DNA of 64,000 bases, taken from assembly GCF_014897315.1 (NCBI RefSeq), contig NZ_JABUYL010000001.1:186001-250000 (forward strand), read 5' to 3'. The DNA is from Proteus sp. FME41. Lineage in GTDB: Bacteria > Pseudomonadota > Gammaproteobacteria > Enterobacterales > Enterobacteriaceae. Below, piece after piece: positions 32,744-42,931 of the stretch; the first letter of the stretch is position 1; the number at the start of each line of letters is the position of its first letter. Both the position numbers and the translations under genes were made by a program. The notes beneath the pieces were generated by a model. It saw nothing but the letters and a program-made list of their open reading frames with translations, was not told the origin of the DNA and made no database searches.

Positions 32744-34507
32744 TTAATACAAGGTATCTGCTTTTCGGTAGTGTCCGACGTAGTCGAAAATTTTATTTCT
32801 TATCTTCCAAAAGTGCTCTTTTTTACCTTTATGGGCAACAATAAAATCAGGGTAACGTAATAAATCAAATTGTTTAATAATGTCGTTAGCATTATGCCAA
32901 ACAATAGGGACACCCGGTACACGTTGATGTTCACGCAAAAATTTCAACTCAAAGACTTTACGTTGTGCTGGAGTGGTTAGACGAAAACGTTCTGATACTG
33001 ATGTACCTTCTTCATCAAAATAATGAATTTCTAGCCATTCGCCTTTACTATCATTTCCAGATTGAAATTGCATGCCACCACAGCGCAGGACAAGTGCCCC
33101 TTTGAGTTTTAATGCTGCTTTAAGCATATCATCAGGGTCAACTAAAATTTCATCACAGTGGATACAACGGCGCGCTGCAATATCATTTTCTTCATTACAG
33201 TGGGGACATAATTTAAAACGAAAACGAAATTCACATTGTTGTTTTTGCCCATCTTTATTTAGTTCCCAACCTTGGCAACGTCTCCCATAATGTTCAATGA
33301 TATCGCCATCAGCATCAACAATTCCCCAAAAGGTATTGGCAAATTGACAAATAGGGCAGAAAACTTGTACCGGCTTACTATTTGGATTTGGTTTTTTAGT
33401 GCCGACTTCAGGAAGATAGAGATCATGAGGATTACCTGCATAATCTAAAATCAGGCACTCTGTTTTTCCTGCAAATAATCTTAATCCGCGCCCTACAATT
33501 TGTTGATATAAGCTGACTGATTCCGTAGGGCGTAAAATCGCAATTAAATCAACATGAGGTGCATCAAAGCCTGTTGTTAATACAGCAACATTAACCATAT
33601 AACGTAACTGTTGTTGTTTAAAACGAGAAATAAGTGTATCTCGTTCATGAGAGGGCGTATCAGCACTTACTAATGCGGCCTCGTTTGGCGGTAAAAGTGA
33701 GAGAATTTCTTTTGCATGTTCAACGGTAGCCGCAAATATCATCACACCACGGCAATTTTTTGCATATTCACTAATTTGTGAAACAATATGTGGTGTAATG
33801 CGTTTTTGCTTTTTTATTTCACGATTAAGATCTTCTTCATTAAATATTCCATTTTGACTTGTTCTTACTTGGCTAAAATCATATTGCAAAATAGGCATAT
33901 CTAAGCGTGTTGGTGGCACTAAAAAATGATTACTTATCATATAGCGCAACGGTAATTCATAAATACAATCCCGAAAAAAACAATTTTCATCGCCTTTAAT
34001 CATACCGTGATAATGATATTGATAAATCCAACCAGTAGGTAAACGATAAGGTGTTGCAGTTAATCCTAAAACACGTAATTGTGGATTAATGGATTGCAGT
34101 TGCTTAATAACTTGTTGATATTGGCTATCTTTAGACAAACTAATACGATGACATTCATCAATAATAAGAAGTGAAAATTTATCATTAAATTGAGATAAAT
34201 TACGCGCGACAGATTGTACGCTACCAAAGACAACTTTCCCGCGACTTTCTTTTTGCTGCAAGCCAGCGGCATAAATATCAGCAGATAGACCATAAGCTTC
34301 ATATTTGCTATGGTTCTGTTCTACTAATTCTTTTACGTGTGCTAATACCAATACACGCCCACGCGCTCGTTTGGCCAGTTCTGCGATAACTAAGCTTTTC
34401 CCTGCGCCAGTAGGTAATACAATGACCGCGGGTGTGTGGTGTTGGCGAAAATAAGAGATTGTCGCGTTAACGGCATCAAGTTGATAGGGTCTGAGTGTAA
34501 AAGCCAT
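32744..34507 (-). CDS. radD: DNA repair helicase RadD (YejH)
   Basis: This 587-residue superfamily 2 ATPase takes part in double-strand break repair and stimulates RecA-mediated exchange. It has Walker A LPTGAGKS (residues about 36-43), a DECH box in LLIIDECHR near 120, and motif [12 protein letters not shown] near 337. The C-terminal region has zinc-type cysteine pairs CPIC and CPHC...CIHC. Length and position between rplY and the divergent rsuA match E. coli yejH. Confidence 0.93.
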   Translation of the reverse strand: MAFTLRPYQLDAVNATISYFRQHHTPAVIVLPTGAGKSLVIAELAKRARGRVLVLAHVKELVEQNHSKYEAYGLSADIYAAGLQQKESRGKVVFGSVQSVARNLSQFNDKFSLLIIDECHRISLSKDSQYQQVIKQLQSINPQLRVLGLTATPYRLPTGWIYQYHYHGMIKGDENCFFRDCIYELPLRYMISNHFLVPPTRLDMPILQYDFSQVRTSQNGIFNEEDLNREIKKQKRITPHIVSQISEYAKNCRGVMIFAATVEHAKEILSLLPPNEAALVSADTPSHERDTLISRFKQQQLRYMVNVAVLTTGFDAPHVDLIAILRPTESVSLYQQIVGRGLRLFAGKTECLILDYAGNPHDLYLPEVGTKKPNPNSKPVQVFCPICQFANTFWGIVDADGDIIEHYGRRCQGWELNKDGQKQQCEFRFRFKLCPHCNEENDIAARRCIHCDEILVDPDDMLKAALKLKGALVLRCGGMQFQSGNDSKGEWLEIHYFDEEGTSVSERFRLTTPAQRKVFELKFLREHQRVPGVPIVWHNANDIIKQFDLLRYPDFIVAHKGKKEHFWKIRNKIFDYVGHYRKADTLY

Positions 34508-34700
34508 AACTCTACATAAGAAATCAAACAGGGTGCCAGCGTAACATTTTTTTATAGATAGCGCGAATAAGAGAAAAGGGGATTAGTGGGTAAAGATAGT
34601 GATAATTTATTGATAAATTAATTAGTTGTTTTATTGTTAATATTCATTTTTAATAGATACCTCATATCAGATGGTATTCTTCCATTTTTCAGAGAAATTC

Positions 34701-35405
34701 ATGCGATTAGATAAATTTTTATCCCAGCAATTGGGGATTAGCCGTAGCTTGATCCTTCGTGAGCTGAGATCAGGGCTTGTAACAATTGATGGTGACGTGG
34801 TGAAAAGCGGTTCAACCAAAATAGCGCCAGAGCAAGAAGTCGCTTATGACGGTAATGTGTTAACTCAAATTTTAGGGCCTCGTTACTTTATGTTGAATAA
34901 GCCTATCGGCTATGTATGTTCAACTGATGATCCTGTTAATCCGACAATTCTGTATTTTATTGATGAACCACTGGCTTATAAATTACATGCTGCTGGGCGT
35001 TTAGATATTGATACTACTGGGCTTGTTTTATTGACAGATAATGGTCAATGGTCACATCGTATTACCGCACCAAAGCATCATTGTGAGAAAACCTATTACG
35101 TCACACTGGAAGAGCCTATTGCCGAGGGTGTTGCTGAACAGTTCCAAAAAGGCGTGCAACTTAATGGCGAAAAAGATCTGACAAAACCAGCAACTTTAGA
35201 AATTATTACGCCAACAGAAGTCAAACTCACTATTAGTGAAGGCAAATATCATCAAGTAAAACGTATGTTTGCTGCGGTGGGTAATCATGTAAGTGCGTTA
35301 CACCGTGAGCGTATTGGGGATATCACATTAGATGAAACTTTAGCTGAGGGCGAATATCGTCCATTAACAGAAGAAGAGATCAACAGCATCCACATACCTC
35401 AATAA
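34701..35405 (+). CDS. rsuA: 16S rRNA pseudouridine-516 synthase RsuA
   Basis: This 234-residue enzyme converts U516 of 16S rRNA to pseudouridine. It has an N-terminal S4 RNA-binding domain ([16 protein letters not shown]) and the catalytic block [16 protein letters not shown], with Asp102 as nucleophile, the same number as in E. coli. The frame opens at 34671, but the ATG at 34701 gives the exact family N-terminus. It diverges from radD and is followed by bcr. Confidence 0.95.
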   Translation: MRLDKFLSQQLGISRSLILRELRSGLVTIDGDVVKSGSTKIAPEQEVAYDGNVLTQILGPRYFMLNKPIGYVCSTDDPVNPTILYFIDEPLAYKLHAAGRLDIDTTGLVLLTDNGQWSHRITAPKHHCEKTYYVTLEEPIAEGVAEQFQKGVQLNGEKDLTKPATLEIITPTEVKLTISEGKYHQVKRMFAAVGNHVSALHRERIGDITLDETLAEGEYRPLTEEEINSIHIPQ

Positions 35406-35442
35406 TTATTATCTATCCTGTCGTTTTTGGGAGTTTATCTGC

Positions 35443-36627
35443 GTGCAACAGCAACGTTCGTCGTACCTGAGTCTCATTTTAATCCTGGGGCTGATTTCCA
35501 TGCTTATGCCATTGGCTATAGATATGTATTTGCCAAGTTTACCGACTATTGCGCAAGATTTTGGCGTGCCTAGTGGTAAAGTGCAACTGACATTAAGTAT
35601 CTATATTTTTGGTTTTGCTATAGGGCAATTAGTGTATGGGCCTATGGCTGATAGTTTGGGGCGCAAACCTGTTATTTTGGGAGGTGTGATCGTTTTTGCT
35701 TTTGCCTCTAGCGCATGTGCATTATCTGAATCTATTGATATGTTAATTGGCATGCGTTTTTTACATGGCTTTGCTGCTGCGGCTGCCAGTGTGGTGATTA
35801 ATGCATTAATGAGAGATATGTTTTCTAGAGATGATTTTTCTAGAAGTATGTCTTTTGTCTCTTTAGTAATGACAATTGCACCTTTATTAGCACCATTATT
35901 AGGTGCTTGGGTGATGAATTGGTTTTCATGGCATGCTATTTTTTGGAGTATCGCAATAGCCGCAGTGATTGCGGCTGCATTAATTGCTTTTTATATTCCA
36001 GAAACATTACCAAAAGAGCGCCGTCAGCGCTTTAGTTTAAGGGTCACATTTAGCCAATTTATTAGTTTATTTAGAACACGTCGCGTGCTTTGTTATATTT
36101 TAGCATCGGGATTTTCTTTTGCTGGGATGTTCTCGTTTCTCAGTGCAGGACCCTTCGTGTATATCGAATTACACGGCATTCCATTTGATCAATTTGGTTT
36201 GTATTTTGGTTTTAATATCATCTTCTTAATTGTTCTGACCAGTATTAATGGACGATATGTTCGTCGATTTGGTGCATTGAATATGTTACGTCTTGGTTTA
36301 ACCATTCAATGTATTATGGGGATCTTTTTATTATTCGTGGTTGCGCTTAATTTGCATTTCTATTTCCTTGTTGTTGGGGTTGCAATGTATATCGGTGGAA
36401 TTGCCATGATCACCTCAAATGCGATGGCCGTGATCCTTGATGATTATCCTCATATGGCGGGAACGGTTGCCTCTTTAGCAGGAACAGTCCGTTTTGGTGT
36501 GGGTGCTTTAGTGGGTACAGCCATTGCTATGTTTCCTGCAAAATCAGAATGGCCAATGGTTAGTGCTATGGCTTTTTGTGTACTGTTTGCTATGGGCTTT
36601 ATTTTACTTGCTCGTCGTTATAAATAA
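35443..36627 (+). CDS. bcr: Bcr/CflA family drug efflux transporter
   Basis: This 394-residue major-facilitator protein has 12 predicted membrane helices and exports bicyclomycin and some other compounds by proton antiport. The MFS signature appears as [17 protein letters not shown] near residue 65. GTG is the start, preceded by TTGGGAG. It follows rsuA by 37 bases on the same strand, as in E. coli, so the two may be co-transcribed. The substrate range in this species is inferred. Confidence 0.92.
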   Translation: MQQQRSSYLSLILILGLISMLMPLAIDMYLPSLPTIAQDFGVPSGKVQLTLSIYIFGFAIGQLVYGPMADSLGRKPVILGGVIVFAFASSACALSESIDMLIGMRFLHGFAAAAASVVINALMRDMFSRDDFSRSMSFVSLVMTIAPLLAPLLGAWVMNWFSWHAIFWSIAIAAVIAAALIAFYIPETLPKERRQRFSLRVTFSQFISLFRTRRVLCYILASGFSFAGMFSFLSAGPFVYIELHGIPFDQFGLYFGFNIIFLIVLTSINGRYVRRFGALNMLRLGLTIQCIMGIFLLFVVALNLHFYFLVVGVAMYIGGIAMITSNAMAVILDDYPHMAGTVASLAGTVRFGVGALVGTAIAMFPAKSEWPMVSAMAFCVLFAMGFILLARRYK

Positions 36628-36633
36628 GAATAT

Positions 36634-36672
36634 CACGCTATAAATAACAGAAGTTTATAGCGTGCTTCTTTT
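36634..36672 (+). terminator. Terminator after bcr
   Basis: CACGCTATAAA (36634-36644) pairs with TTTATAGCGTG (36654-36664), an 11-bp stem with a 9-base loop, followed by a T/C-rich tract. Confidence 0.75.
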
Positions 36673-36722
36673 CTTTTCCTTTATTTCCTCTGAATAAACC
36701 ACATTTTCCTCTGCTGTATTTC

Positions 36723-36734
36723 ATGAAACGTTTC
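36723..36734. promoter_or_regulatory. Cra (FruR)-like operator
   Basis: TGAAACGTTTCC differs by one base from the palindromic Cra consensus TGAAACGTTTCA. It lies in the gap between bcr and yejG, 15 bases upstream of an FNR-type site. Which transcript it controls is unclear. Confidence 0.5.
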
Positions 36735-36749
36735 CAATTAGTCTGTTTT

Positions 36750-36763
36750 TTGATTTGAATCAA
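36750..36763. promoter_or_regulatory. FNR-type operator with matching promoter spacing
   Basis: TTGATTTGAATCAA is a perfect match to the FNR consensus TTGAT-N4-ATCAA. A -10-like TAAATT at 36785-36790 would place a start near 36797, with the site centred near -41, the normal position for FNR activation. The transcript would run towards yejG. Confidence 0.55.
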
Positions 36764-36797
36764 TACCTGATGTTGTTTTTTTGTTAAATTAAGTAAA

Positions 36798-37146
36798 ATT
36801 TATTTTAATAATCATCTATTATTGTTTTGTTGATATGAAGTATCGTGATAAAAATTGATAAATTGTTTTACATGAATGCGTAATATTTTATACAATTATT
36901 TTATATGGTTGATAAAATGTTAAATAAATGAAAGAATAATTGATGAGATTAATCATCGTAGAAATGAATGCGTACAAACACCAGACTAAATAAATGGTTT
37001 GATACGTCTCTTTACTTTTTTTGTAAAATAAATGTAACATTTATGTTTTACAATTAACCAAGTTCTAATATGAAGTGTGAGCAAGTCAGTTCAAACTCGT
37101 ATTGATGATGTATTAAATTAACGTGTTGATGAAACAGGATTGATTT
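36798..37146 (+). other. Long AT-rich stretch between the FNR/Cra sites and yejG
   Basis: About 350 bases with no convincing ORF. It would be a long yejG leader or hold a small RNA. An imperfect inverted repeat at about 37030-37055 (TGTAAAAT... with ...GTTTTACA) lacks a downstream T run, so I do not call it a terminator. Nothing else is recognised. Confidence 0.4.
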
Positions 37147-37494
37147 GTGAATAATGTACAACTTTCGGTAGTTCATAAGCTGCCGCTGAGTTATCGGTGG
37201 CTAGCAGGTTTTGCAGGTACAAGAGTCGAGATACTGCCTGAAAATGATGCTGGAAAGCAAAATACATTGATTGGCTTAAAATTATTAAGTCATGATGGTA
37301 TGACACTGGACGAGGCAATACAAAATTTGCGTCAGTATCTGAGTAATCTCCATATTGATAGCGTTGTGATTGAGTGGGATGGGGTACGTTGCCTTTTCTT
37401 GTGTAGCGACGATGAATGTGCAGCATTATGTTGTTTAAAAAATGCCGGTGTTGCTATCGCTGAGCCATTCCCTACTGCATATTCTTATTTATAA
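37147..37494 (+). CDS. yejG: YejG family protein
   Basis: This 115-residue protein is the YejG family of unknown function. It begins MNNVQLSVVHKLPLSYRW with GFAGTRVEILP, and ends CLKNAGVAIAEPF; these are the conserved blocks. The start is GTG at 37147. The location after bcr is the same as in E. coli. A strong bidirectional terminator follows. Confidence 0.88.
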   Translation: MNNVQLSVVHKLPLSYRWLAGFAGTRVEILPENDAGKQNTLIGLKLLSHDGMTLDEAIQNLRQYLSNLHIDSVVIEWDGVRCLFLCSDDECAALCCLKNAGVAIAEPFPTAYSYL

Positions 37495-37565
37495 CATTTA
37501 TATGTCTTTATAAAAGTGACATAATGATTGTGTGATTTATAGTATGAGTAAAGAACACAAAAAAA

Positions 37566-37596
37566 GCCTCATTAATCAAATAATGAGGCTTTTTTA
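37566..37596. terminator. Bidirectional terminator between yejG and mepS
   Basis: GCCTCATTA (37566-37574) pairs with TAATGAGGC (37581-37589). It is flanked by A on the left and T on the right, and serves both convergent genes. Confidence 0.88.
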
Positions 37597-37621
37597 TTGC
37601 GATAAGATATAAGGGAATAAG

Positions 37622-38236
37622 TTATCTTAATATATTTTGAGAAAGGTTGTTTTCAACAAGTGCTGCATCGTTATTTTCAATAACACGTCTTGCTGCATAA
37701 AAACGTTTGTTCCAGTATACATTTGACATTTGTGACACAGTAACACCATTGCTGGTGGATGCATGAACAAACTTATCATTACCAATGTAAATACCGACAT
37801 GACGCATAGTGCGGCCTGTTTTGAATAGAACTAAATCACCTGCTTGTAATGTTGATTTATTAACCTGAGTACCTGAAAATTGTTGGTCTGAGGTTGAGCG
37901 AGGTAGTTCTACACCGAATTGGTCAAGAAAAGTTCGTTGTACAAAGGCAGAACAGTCGATGCCTTTTTTTGTGTCTCCACCTAAACGATAAGCAACACCT
38001 TTCCAGTCTGCATATTGGTCAAGTATCTTAGATTTGATATCAAGATTCTTCACCAATGATTCAAATTCATCTTGAGATGCTTGGGAAATAGACGTGCTTG
38101 ATGATGTATTAAGTGGGGCAGTGCTTGAATTCGCTAAGCGTGAATTTGCGTTCTGTGAGCTACAGGCCGATAACGTAGCTACAACAATGAACGCCGGTAT
38201 GAGCTTAAGCATTCTCATATACGGTTTTGTTCTCAT
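37622..38236 (-). CDS. mepS: Murein DD-endopeptidase MepS (Spr)
   Basis: This 204-residue outer-membrane lipoprotein cleaves peptide cross-links so that new glycan can be inserted. The lipobox is LSAC with Cys25. The NlpC/P60 domain has catalytic Cys95 in GIDCSAF, His in MRHVGIYIG and the conserved HASTSNGV. The linker after the lipobox is serine/threonine/asparagine-rich and a little longer than in E. coli. In E. coli it is degraded by the NlpI-Prc system. Confidence 0.94.
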   Translation of the reverse strand: MRTKPYMRMLKLIPAFIVVATLSACSSQNANSRLANSSTAPLNTSSSTSISQASQDEFESLVKNLDIKSKILDQYADWKGVAYRLGGDTKKGIDCSAFVQRTFLDQFGVELPRSTSDQQFSGTQVNKSTLQAGDLVLFKTGRTMRHVGIYIGNDKFVHASTSNGVTVSQMSNVYWNKRFYAARRVIENNDAALVENNLSQNILR

Positions 38237-38339
38237 TGTGACAGATTTCCCTTACATCCTTACGTGCAGAAGCGCACATGAATAATTCACCAAATAACCA
38301 GAGAATATAGTGTAATTTAACTCTGGCAACCCCATTTCG

Positions 38340-38363
38340 CGAAAAACGTGCTCTAAAGCACGT
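38340..38363 (-). terminator. Minus-strand terminator in the mepS-lpxT gap
   Basis: ACGTGCT (38346-38352) pairs with AGCACGT (38357-38363) around CTAA. On the minus strand the stem is followed by five T. Confidence 0.6.
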
Positions 38364-38538
38364 AAATATCCACATTAAACAATAAATAATGAGGAAACTA
38401 GAAAAGTGTACAGAAAGAGGCGTTAAATGGCGAGAGAAAAGAGGCTTAATTTACAAAACATTAGATAATAAAGTGCTAATACTTAAAATAGATCTCATTT
38501 TGTCATAATAATATCATTTAACTCATAAAAATCGGACC

Positions 38539-38573
38539 AAAAGAATAAGTGCAAAGATTACACCTATTCTTTT
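38539..38573 (-). terminator. Terminator directly after lpxT
   Basis: AAAAGAATAAGTG (38539-38551) pairs with CACCTATTCTTTT (38561-38573) with one mismatch, just past the lpxT stop on its strand. Confidence 0.65.
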
Positions 38574-38587
38574 GTAATAAATTAGAT

Positions 38588-39307
38588 TCATTTTCCCTTT
38601 TGTTTTTTAAATGGGAGGTATTTTTCTAAATTTTTAATTATGACATCAGATAATGGCGTGATTAATAACCAACTGGTCGTGATTAAAGTTAAAGAAATTG
38701 AGCCTACTAATATATCAGAAGCCCAATGTGCGCCAGCCATAACACGAGGTAGTGAGAATATAACAGTAATAAAAAGCGCACATAAGAAAGAGCGGAATGA
38801 AAGATAACGTAATATAAAGCTACAAAAGATAAGCAACATCAAGCCATGATCCCCCGGAAAGCTGTCGCCAGAGGCATCTTTTGTCGGAATACCCGTGATA
38901 ACGCCTACTCTATGTACATCTTGAAAATGCAGTGTTGGGCTGGGCCTTTCAATGGGAATATTTTGTCCAATTTGATTAATCAGCACGGCACTTATTACCA
39001 TTACTAATCCCACAATTATAAGATGACGTTTGCCTATATAATCTTTTTTACGAAATGTATTGTAATAAAGTGCACCCATTGCAAATAAAATGACTAAGTC
39101 AAAGGCTCTATTATTGATATAGGCAACAAAAGTAGCAAAAAACGTATCAGGCAAAATATGCTGATTAAAAAAATAAAAAATATGAGTATCTATTGATAGC
39201 CAAAATCCGTGTTGCGTTGGAAGATACCAAGAGAAAAAAATGATTAGTCCCGCCAGATTAAGTAGAAAGATGGCGACTGCTTTTTGACGAAAATTAGAAA
39301 GTTTCAT
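38588..39307 (-). CDS. lpxT: Lipid A phosphotransferase LpxT (PAP2 family)
   Basis: This 239-residue inner-membrane enzyme moves a phosphate from undecaprenyl diphosphate to the lipid A 1-phosphate. It has six predicted helices and the PAP2 motifs IERPSPT (near residue 120), DSFPGDHGLML (near 147) and PRVMAGAHWASD (near 185). The DASGDSFPGDHG block matches E. coli LpxT closely. The start overlaps no other gene, and a CRP-like site lies 32 bases upstream. Confidence 0.92.
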   Translation of the reverse strand: MKLSNFRQKAVAIFLLNLAGLIIFFSWYLPTQHGFWLSIDTHIFYFFNQHILPDTFFATFVAYINNRAFDLVILFAMGALYYNTFRKKDYIGKRHLIIVGLVMVISAVLINQIGQNIPIERPSPTLHFQDVHRVGVITGIPTKDASGDSFPGDHGLMLLIFCSFILRYLSFRSFLCALFITVIFSLPRVMAGAHWASDILVGSISLTLITTSWLLITPLSDVIIKNLEKYLPFKKQKGK

Positions 39308-39338
39308 AGTAATAGAATGACAATTTTTACGTGTATTT

Positions 39339-39354
39339 AGTGATGTAGATCACA
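39339..39354. promoter_or_regulatory. CRP-like site upstream of lpxT
   Basis: AGTGATGTAGATCACA matches TGTGA-N6-TCACA with one mismatch. It could act on lpxT (minus) or, less likely, on the fimbrin-like gene at 39654. The rest of the 346-base gap (39308-39653) is AT-rich with no ORF. Confidence 0.45.
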
Positions 39355-39653
39355 ATAAGTTTAAATTTGATTATAGGACTATAGTCAAAATAAAAAAATA
39401 TATCTTTGCAATTTGTCGCTTAGATAAATGTTACCTGTTCGTTTCATTTTTGTTGATTGCATTCATCCTTACCTAACTTAAATTTAGAATATTTTTTCTT
39501 GATAGTCTTAATTTGAGTATTGTATAATTTTTTTCTATTCTTTAATTAAAGATAAAAATTAAATAAATAAAGTAACAAGCCGATATTAGTTAGGACTTTA
39601 ATAACATATTGGCCTGTTGGCTTTCTACACCCAATAAATAGAGGAGATTAGTT

Positions 39654-39965
39654 TTGAAGAAGGTATATATTACAGCTATGTGCTTGGCTTTATTATTTAG
39701 TACTTCATCTTTTAGTAAAGAAAATAAAGTCATTGGCTCTGGAACAATTACTTTTGTTGGTGCAATTGTGGAAGGAAATTGTCAGATGGATACGGATAAA
39801 AATACTTTTAAAACAAGCTGTTGGAATGGACGTGAAATGCAGGAATCTGAATATCAGCTAGAAAGGAACAAACACTTTAACTCAAAGCTGATTAACAACA
39901 AAGGTTCTATGGATATTAAATGGATTAATGACAACTTAGCTGTAATGAATATTGTTTATAATTAA
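39654..39965 (+). CDS. Small secreted fimbrin-like protein 1
   Basis: A 103-residue protein with a signal peptide (about residues 1-21, CLALLFSTSSFS) followed by VIGSGTITFVGAIVEGNCQMD, the beta-strand pattern and first cysteine that open type 1 fimbrial subunits. A second cysteine is in TSCWNG. At about 80 mature residues it is far shorter than a normal pilin (about 150) and ends in a strand (MDIKWINDNLAVMNIVYN). The start is TTG at 39654 after GAGGAG. No chaperone or usher is adjacent. It resembles its downstream neighbour, suggesting tandem duplication. The role is unknown. Confidence 0.75.
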   Translation: MKKVYITAMCLALLFSTSSFSKENKVIGSGTITFVGAIVEGNCQMDTDKNTFKTSCWNGREMQESEYQLERNKHFNSKLINNKGSMDIKWINDNLAVMNIVYN

Positions 39966-40231
39966 TTTTCTATTGTCTTTATTATAAAAATAATTGTGTT
40001 AATTAAATAAAATTTTAATGGTTTTATAGAACTGTTATTAAAGTTAAAAATATTTGACTTAAGTTTAATCAACGTTGATTTCTTATTTATAAATATCGAA
40101 CACTTATATTTGATAGACATCAAATATTCTTCTTCTGTCTATATGATTGTCATATTTTATTGCTATGATGAAAATATGTCGGGTAGGTGTGATCCTCATA
40201 CCTGCTAGCGCAAACAAGAAGTGAGGTCGTT

Positions 40232-40561
40232 ATGAGAAAATATCTGACCGTAGTATGTAGTCTTCTCGTTTCCAGTTCGATATCGTTAGCTTGGGCATCT
40301 GATCCCATGCAAACAACAGGGCAGATTTATCTGCGGGGTGCAATTGTTGATCCTGCATGTGAAATGAATTTCACTCTCGATAAAGCTGAATATCAGTGCT
40401 ACAAACACAACAAAGTGTTTACCTCTACTCAATCTATCGTTCCGGCTTCTTTTGATAAATCCCAACAAACTATTATTTTGCCTAAAGATATGGGTAAGGC
40501 ACAAATTCGTTGGATGGATAGCACACAAAAGAATGGTGTTATTGACGTTCAATATTTTTAA
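40232..40561 (+). CDS. Small secreted fimbrin-like protein 2
   Basis: A 109-residue protein with a signal peptide (cut probably after WASD or SLAWA near residue 22) and then TTGQIYLRGAIVDPACEMNF, the same fimbrin-like opening as the gene at 39654, including one cysteine plus a second in YQCY. The C-terminus QIRWMDSTQKNGVIDVQYF parallels the first gene. About 85 mature residues are too few for a full pilin fold. It has its own upstream region of 266 bases with a GTAGGTGTGATCCTC stretch. It may be a secreted decoy, inhibitor or remnant; this is inference. Confidence 0.78.
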   Translation: MRKYLTVVCSLLVSSSISLAWASDPMQTTGQIYLRGAIVDPACEMNFTLDKAEYQCYKHNKVFTSTQSIVPASFDKSQQTIILPKDMGKAQIRWMDSTQKNGVIDVQYF

Positions 40562-40693
40562 GATGTTGTGCCAGAGAGAAGTATCAAGGATAAACAAGTC
40601 AAATAATCGTTTGTCACATTGGATTTCTTACGATTATCTGACCTATTTAAGCAACATTAGCGATTTGCTAATGAGGGAGCATTTGACTATTGA

Positions 40694-41266
40694 TCAGTCA
40701 GCTCTGCCCATATAACGACGTTCAGCAATATGAATACGAACTTTATCACCTGTTGAAAGGTATTCAGGTACCTGAATAACTAATCCTGTAGGTAATGTTG
40801 CAGGCTTTGTACGCGCACTTGCTGATGCACCTTTAATACCTGGAACGGTTTCTACTATTTCCATATCAACAGTTTGTGGCAGTTCTAATGCTAAAACCTG
40901 GCCATCCATTGTTAATACTTGCATTCCTGCTAAGCCTTCTTCAGGAATAAACAGTAATTCATCTTCAATTTGATCTTTTTTGAAGGTGTAAGGTGTGTAA
41001 TCTTCATTGTCCATAAAGATATATTCATCACCATCAATATAAGAAAAACTGACAGCGCGACGCGTTAAGTTGATAGTATCAACCATATCATCGCCTTTAA
41101 AACGCTCTTCTACTTTCTGGCCTGTACGGATATCAGTAAAGCGCATTTTGTACAGAGTACTTGCGCCACGAGCACTCGGTGCTTGAATATCAACATCTTT
41201 TACCAGTAATAATTTGTTGTTATAACTAACAGCCATACCACGTTTAATTTCATTGGCTTTTGCCAT
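40694..41266 (-). CDS. yeiP: Elongation factor P-like protein (YeiP/EfpL)
   Basis: This 190-residue paralogue of EF-P relieves ribosome stalling at certain motifs. It starts [24 protein letters not shown] and keeps the EF-P three-domain length and the C-terminal [25 protein letters not shown]. The frame opens at 41347, but 41264-41266 (ATG on the minus strand) gives the family start. The gene position between lpxT and the fru/nfo region is as in E. coli. Confidence 0.92.
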   Translation of the reverse strand: MAKANEIKRGMAVSYNNKLLLVKDVDIQAPSARGASTLYKMRFTDIRTGQKVEERFKGDDMVDTINLTRRAVSFSYIDGDEYIFMDNEDYTPYTFKKDQIEDELLFIPEEGLAGMQVLTMDGQVLALELPQTVDMEIVETVPGIKGASASARTKPATLPTGLVIQVPEYLSTGDKVRIHIAERRYMGRAD

Positions 41267-41375
41267 ATAAAACCTTCCATTAAATAACATTGACGATAAT
41301 GGCGACAAAATTACTCGTAGTGCAGAAACTTGGCAAGTTATTCGCACACATTTTTATAAGATTTAATAAAAAATA

Positions 41376-41397
41376 AAGCCAACTAATGCTGGCTTTT
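41376..41397 (-). terminator. Terminator after the aromatic amino acid permease gene
   Basis: AAAGCCAAC (41376-41384) pairs with GCTGGCTTT (41389-41397), with one G-U, followed on the minus strand by TATTTTTTA. Confidence 0.75.
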
Positions 41398-41407
41398 GAT
41401 GAAGGGA

Positions 41408-42649
41408 TTAACGGTAGATAGGGAGAAAATTAAAGTTTGCTAAGATATGTGCGCTAGCATTGATGATGCCAAATAAAATAACAAATCCAATCATAAACAT
41501 ACCACCAGGAGCCTTAAAGCTCTGACCTCGATGACGTTGGCGACTGGCCTTTGCCATTAAGGCTGGAATAATTGCTGCCCAAATAGTTGCTGCGAGACCT
41601 GCAAATCCAATGGCATATAAGAAGCCATCAGGGAAAATAATGGCTAAAATAGTCGGGGGTATAAACGTCACTAGTGCAGATTTAAATCGACCACTTCCTG
41701 TATTGGAGAATTTAAAGAAGTCCGCTAAGTAATCGAATAATCCTAATGAAACGCCTAAGAATGAGCTTGCTAATGCCATATAAGAGAATAAATCTAATAG
41801 CAGTGATACTGTAGCATTGGCAGTAGTTGAACGCATTTGAGTTAATAAATTACCAATATTTCCACCATCAGCAATGACTTGCTTGAAATCTTCACGAGGT
41901 ATATTACCCTGTACCACAAACTGCCATAAAATATAAATCGCGAGTGAAATTAACGTACCAATAAGTAAGCTTTTCATGACTGCTTTGCCATCTTTACGGT
42001 AGTACGTTACTAAACCTGGAATATTACCGTGATAACCAAACGAGGTAAGTAAATAAGGTAATGCGGCTAAGGCATATGGTAAGTAGCTGGCATTGCTTTC
42101 ATTTGTGTTAAATAACACCGGCATTTTTACTTCAGTAAATAAACCGCCAATAGCTAATATAAACGCAATGACCATCCCGCCAATTAAAATAGTGCTTAAT
42201 CTGTCCACTGCACGTGTTGATAACCACACGAAGAAAGCGACAATCAAAGCAAATACTAGGCCTGCAATCGCTTGTGGTACGCTGATCATCTCTGCAAAAT
42301 TTTGTACGATAATTGAGCTGCCTGCTGAAATATAAGCATAAGTCAAAATATAGAGAACAAATGCAATAGAAAGGCCATTAATGGTGCTCCAGCCTTTTCC
42401 TAACAAATCTTTGGTAATGGTATGAAAGCTGGAACCTAAAGGATAATGAAGATTCACTTCTAAGATCATTAATCCAGACATAAATAAACAAAACCAAGTG
42501 TAAATCAACAGAAAAATAGAACCGGTAAACCAGATACCTGAAGTCACAATAGGAATGGAAAACATACCAGCACCGACGGCGGTACCTGCAATGATCATAG
42601 CACCACCGAGTACGGATGGTCGCTTTGTTAGTGATGTGACTTCTGACAT
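41408..42649 (-). CDS. mtr: Aromatic amino acid permease, Mtr-like (tryptophan)
   Basis: This 413-residue transporter of the HAAAP family has 11 predicted helices. The N-terminal VLGGAMIIAGTAVGAGMFSIP, LTYAYISAGSSI near residue 100, LTSFGYHGNIPGLVTYY near 210 and the C-terminal HILANFNFLPIYR resemble E. coli Mtr more than TyrP. It moves tryptophan in with protons. The gene is not at this place in E. coli. The substrate choice among tryptophan, tyrosine and related amino acids is inferred from sequence alone. Confidence 0.8.
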   Translation of the reverse strand: MSEVTSLTKRPSVLGGAMIIAGTAVGAGMFSIPIVTSGIWFTGSIFLLIYTWFCLFMSGLMILEVNLHYPLGSSFHTITKDLLGKGWSTINGLSIAFVLYILTYAYISAGSSIIVQNFAEMISVPQAIAGLVFALIVAFFVWLSTRAVDRLSTILIGGMVIAFILAIGGLFTEVKMPVLFNTNESNASYLPYALAALPYLLTSFGYHGNIPGLVTYYRKDGKAVMKSLLIGTLISLAIYILWQFVVQGNIPREDFKQVIADGGNIGNLLTQMRSTTANATVSLLLDLFSYMALASSFLGVSLGLFDYLADFFKFSNTGSGRFKSALVTFIPPTILAIIFPDGFLYAIGFAGLAATIWAAIIPALMAKASRQRHRGQSFKAPGGMFMIGFVILFGIINASAHILANFNFLPIYR

Positions 42650-42931
42650 AAGATGTCCTTATAAAATTAACTCAATGTACTAGCTTGATGGTGTAAAGAA
42701 TACACTTTTGAATTCAAGGTGTAAATAGAGGAAATAGTGCTTTATAAAAGAAAAAACTGAGTAAAAATAATACAATAGAAAAATGTGATTATATAAATCA
42801 ATAGATTAGTGCGAAGGTTATTAGAAATGATAAAGAAATAAGGGGATAAATAAGTCAAGTTTTAAGCAAAAATAAAACATTATTCTGAATAGAGAATATT
42901 CAGAATAATGAACAGGATAGAGGATTTTTAA

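Larger units (their letters stand above)
38237..38587. other. Gap between mepS and lpxT
   Basis: This 351-base gap holds the mepS leader on the right side of that gene and two minus-strand hairpins that can end lpxT transcription (38340-38363 and 38539-38573). I see no ORF of note. Confidence 0.5.

Noticed and set aside
37021..37055. Inverted repeat TGTAAAAT...TTTTACA as a terminator upstream of yejG
   Set aside because: The T run precedes the stem on the plus strand, and A follows on the minus strand, so it has terminator form in neither direction.
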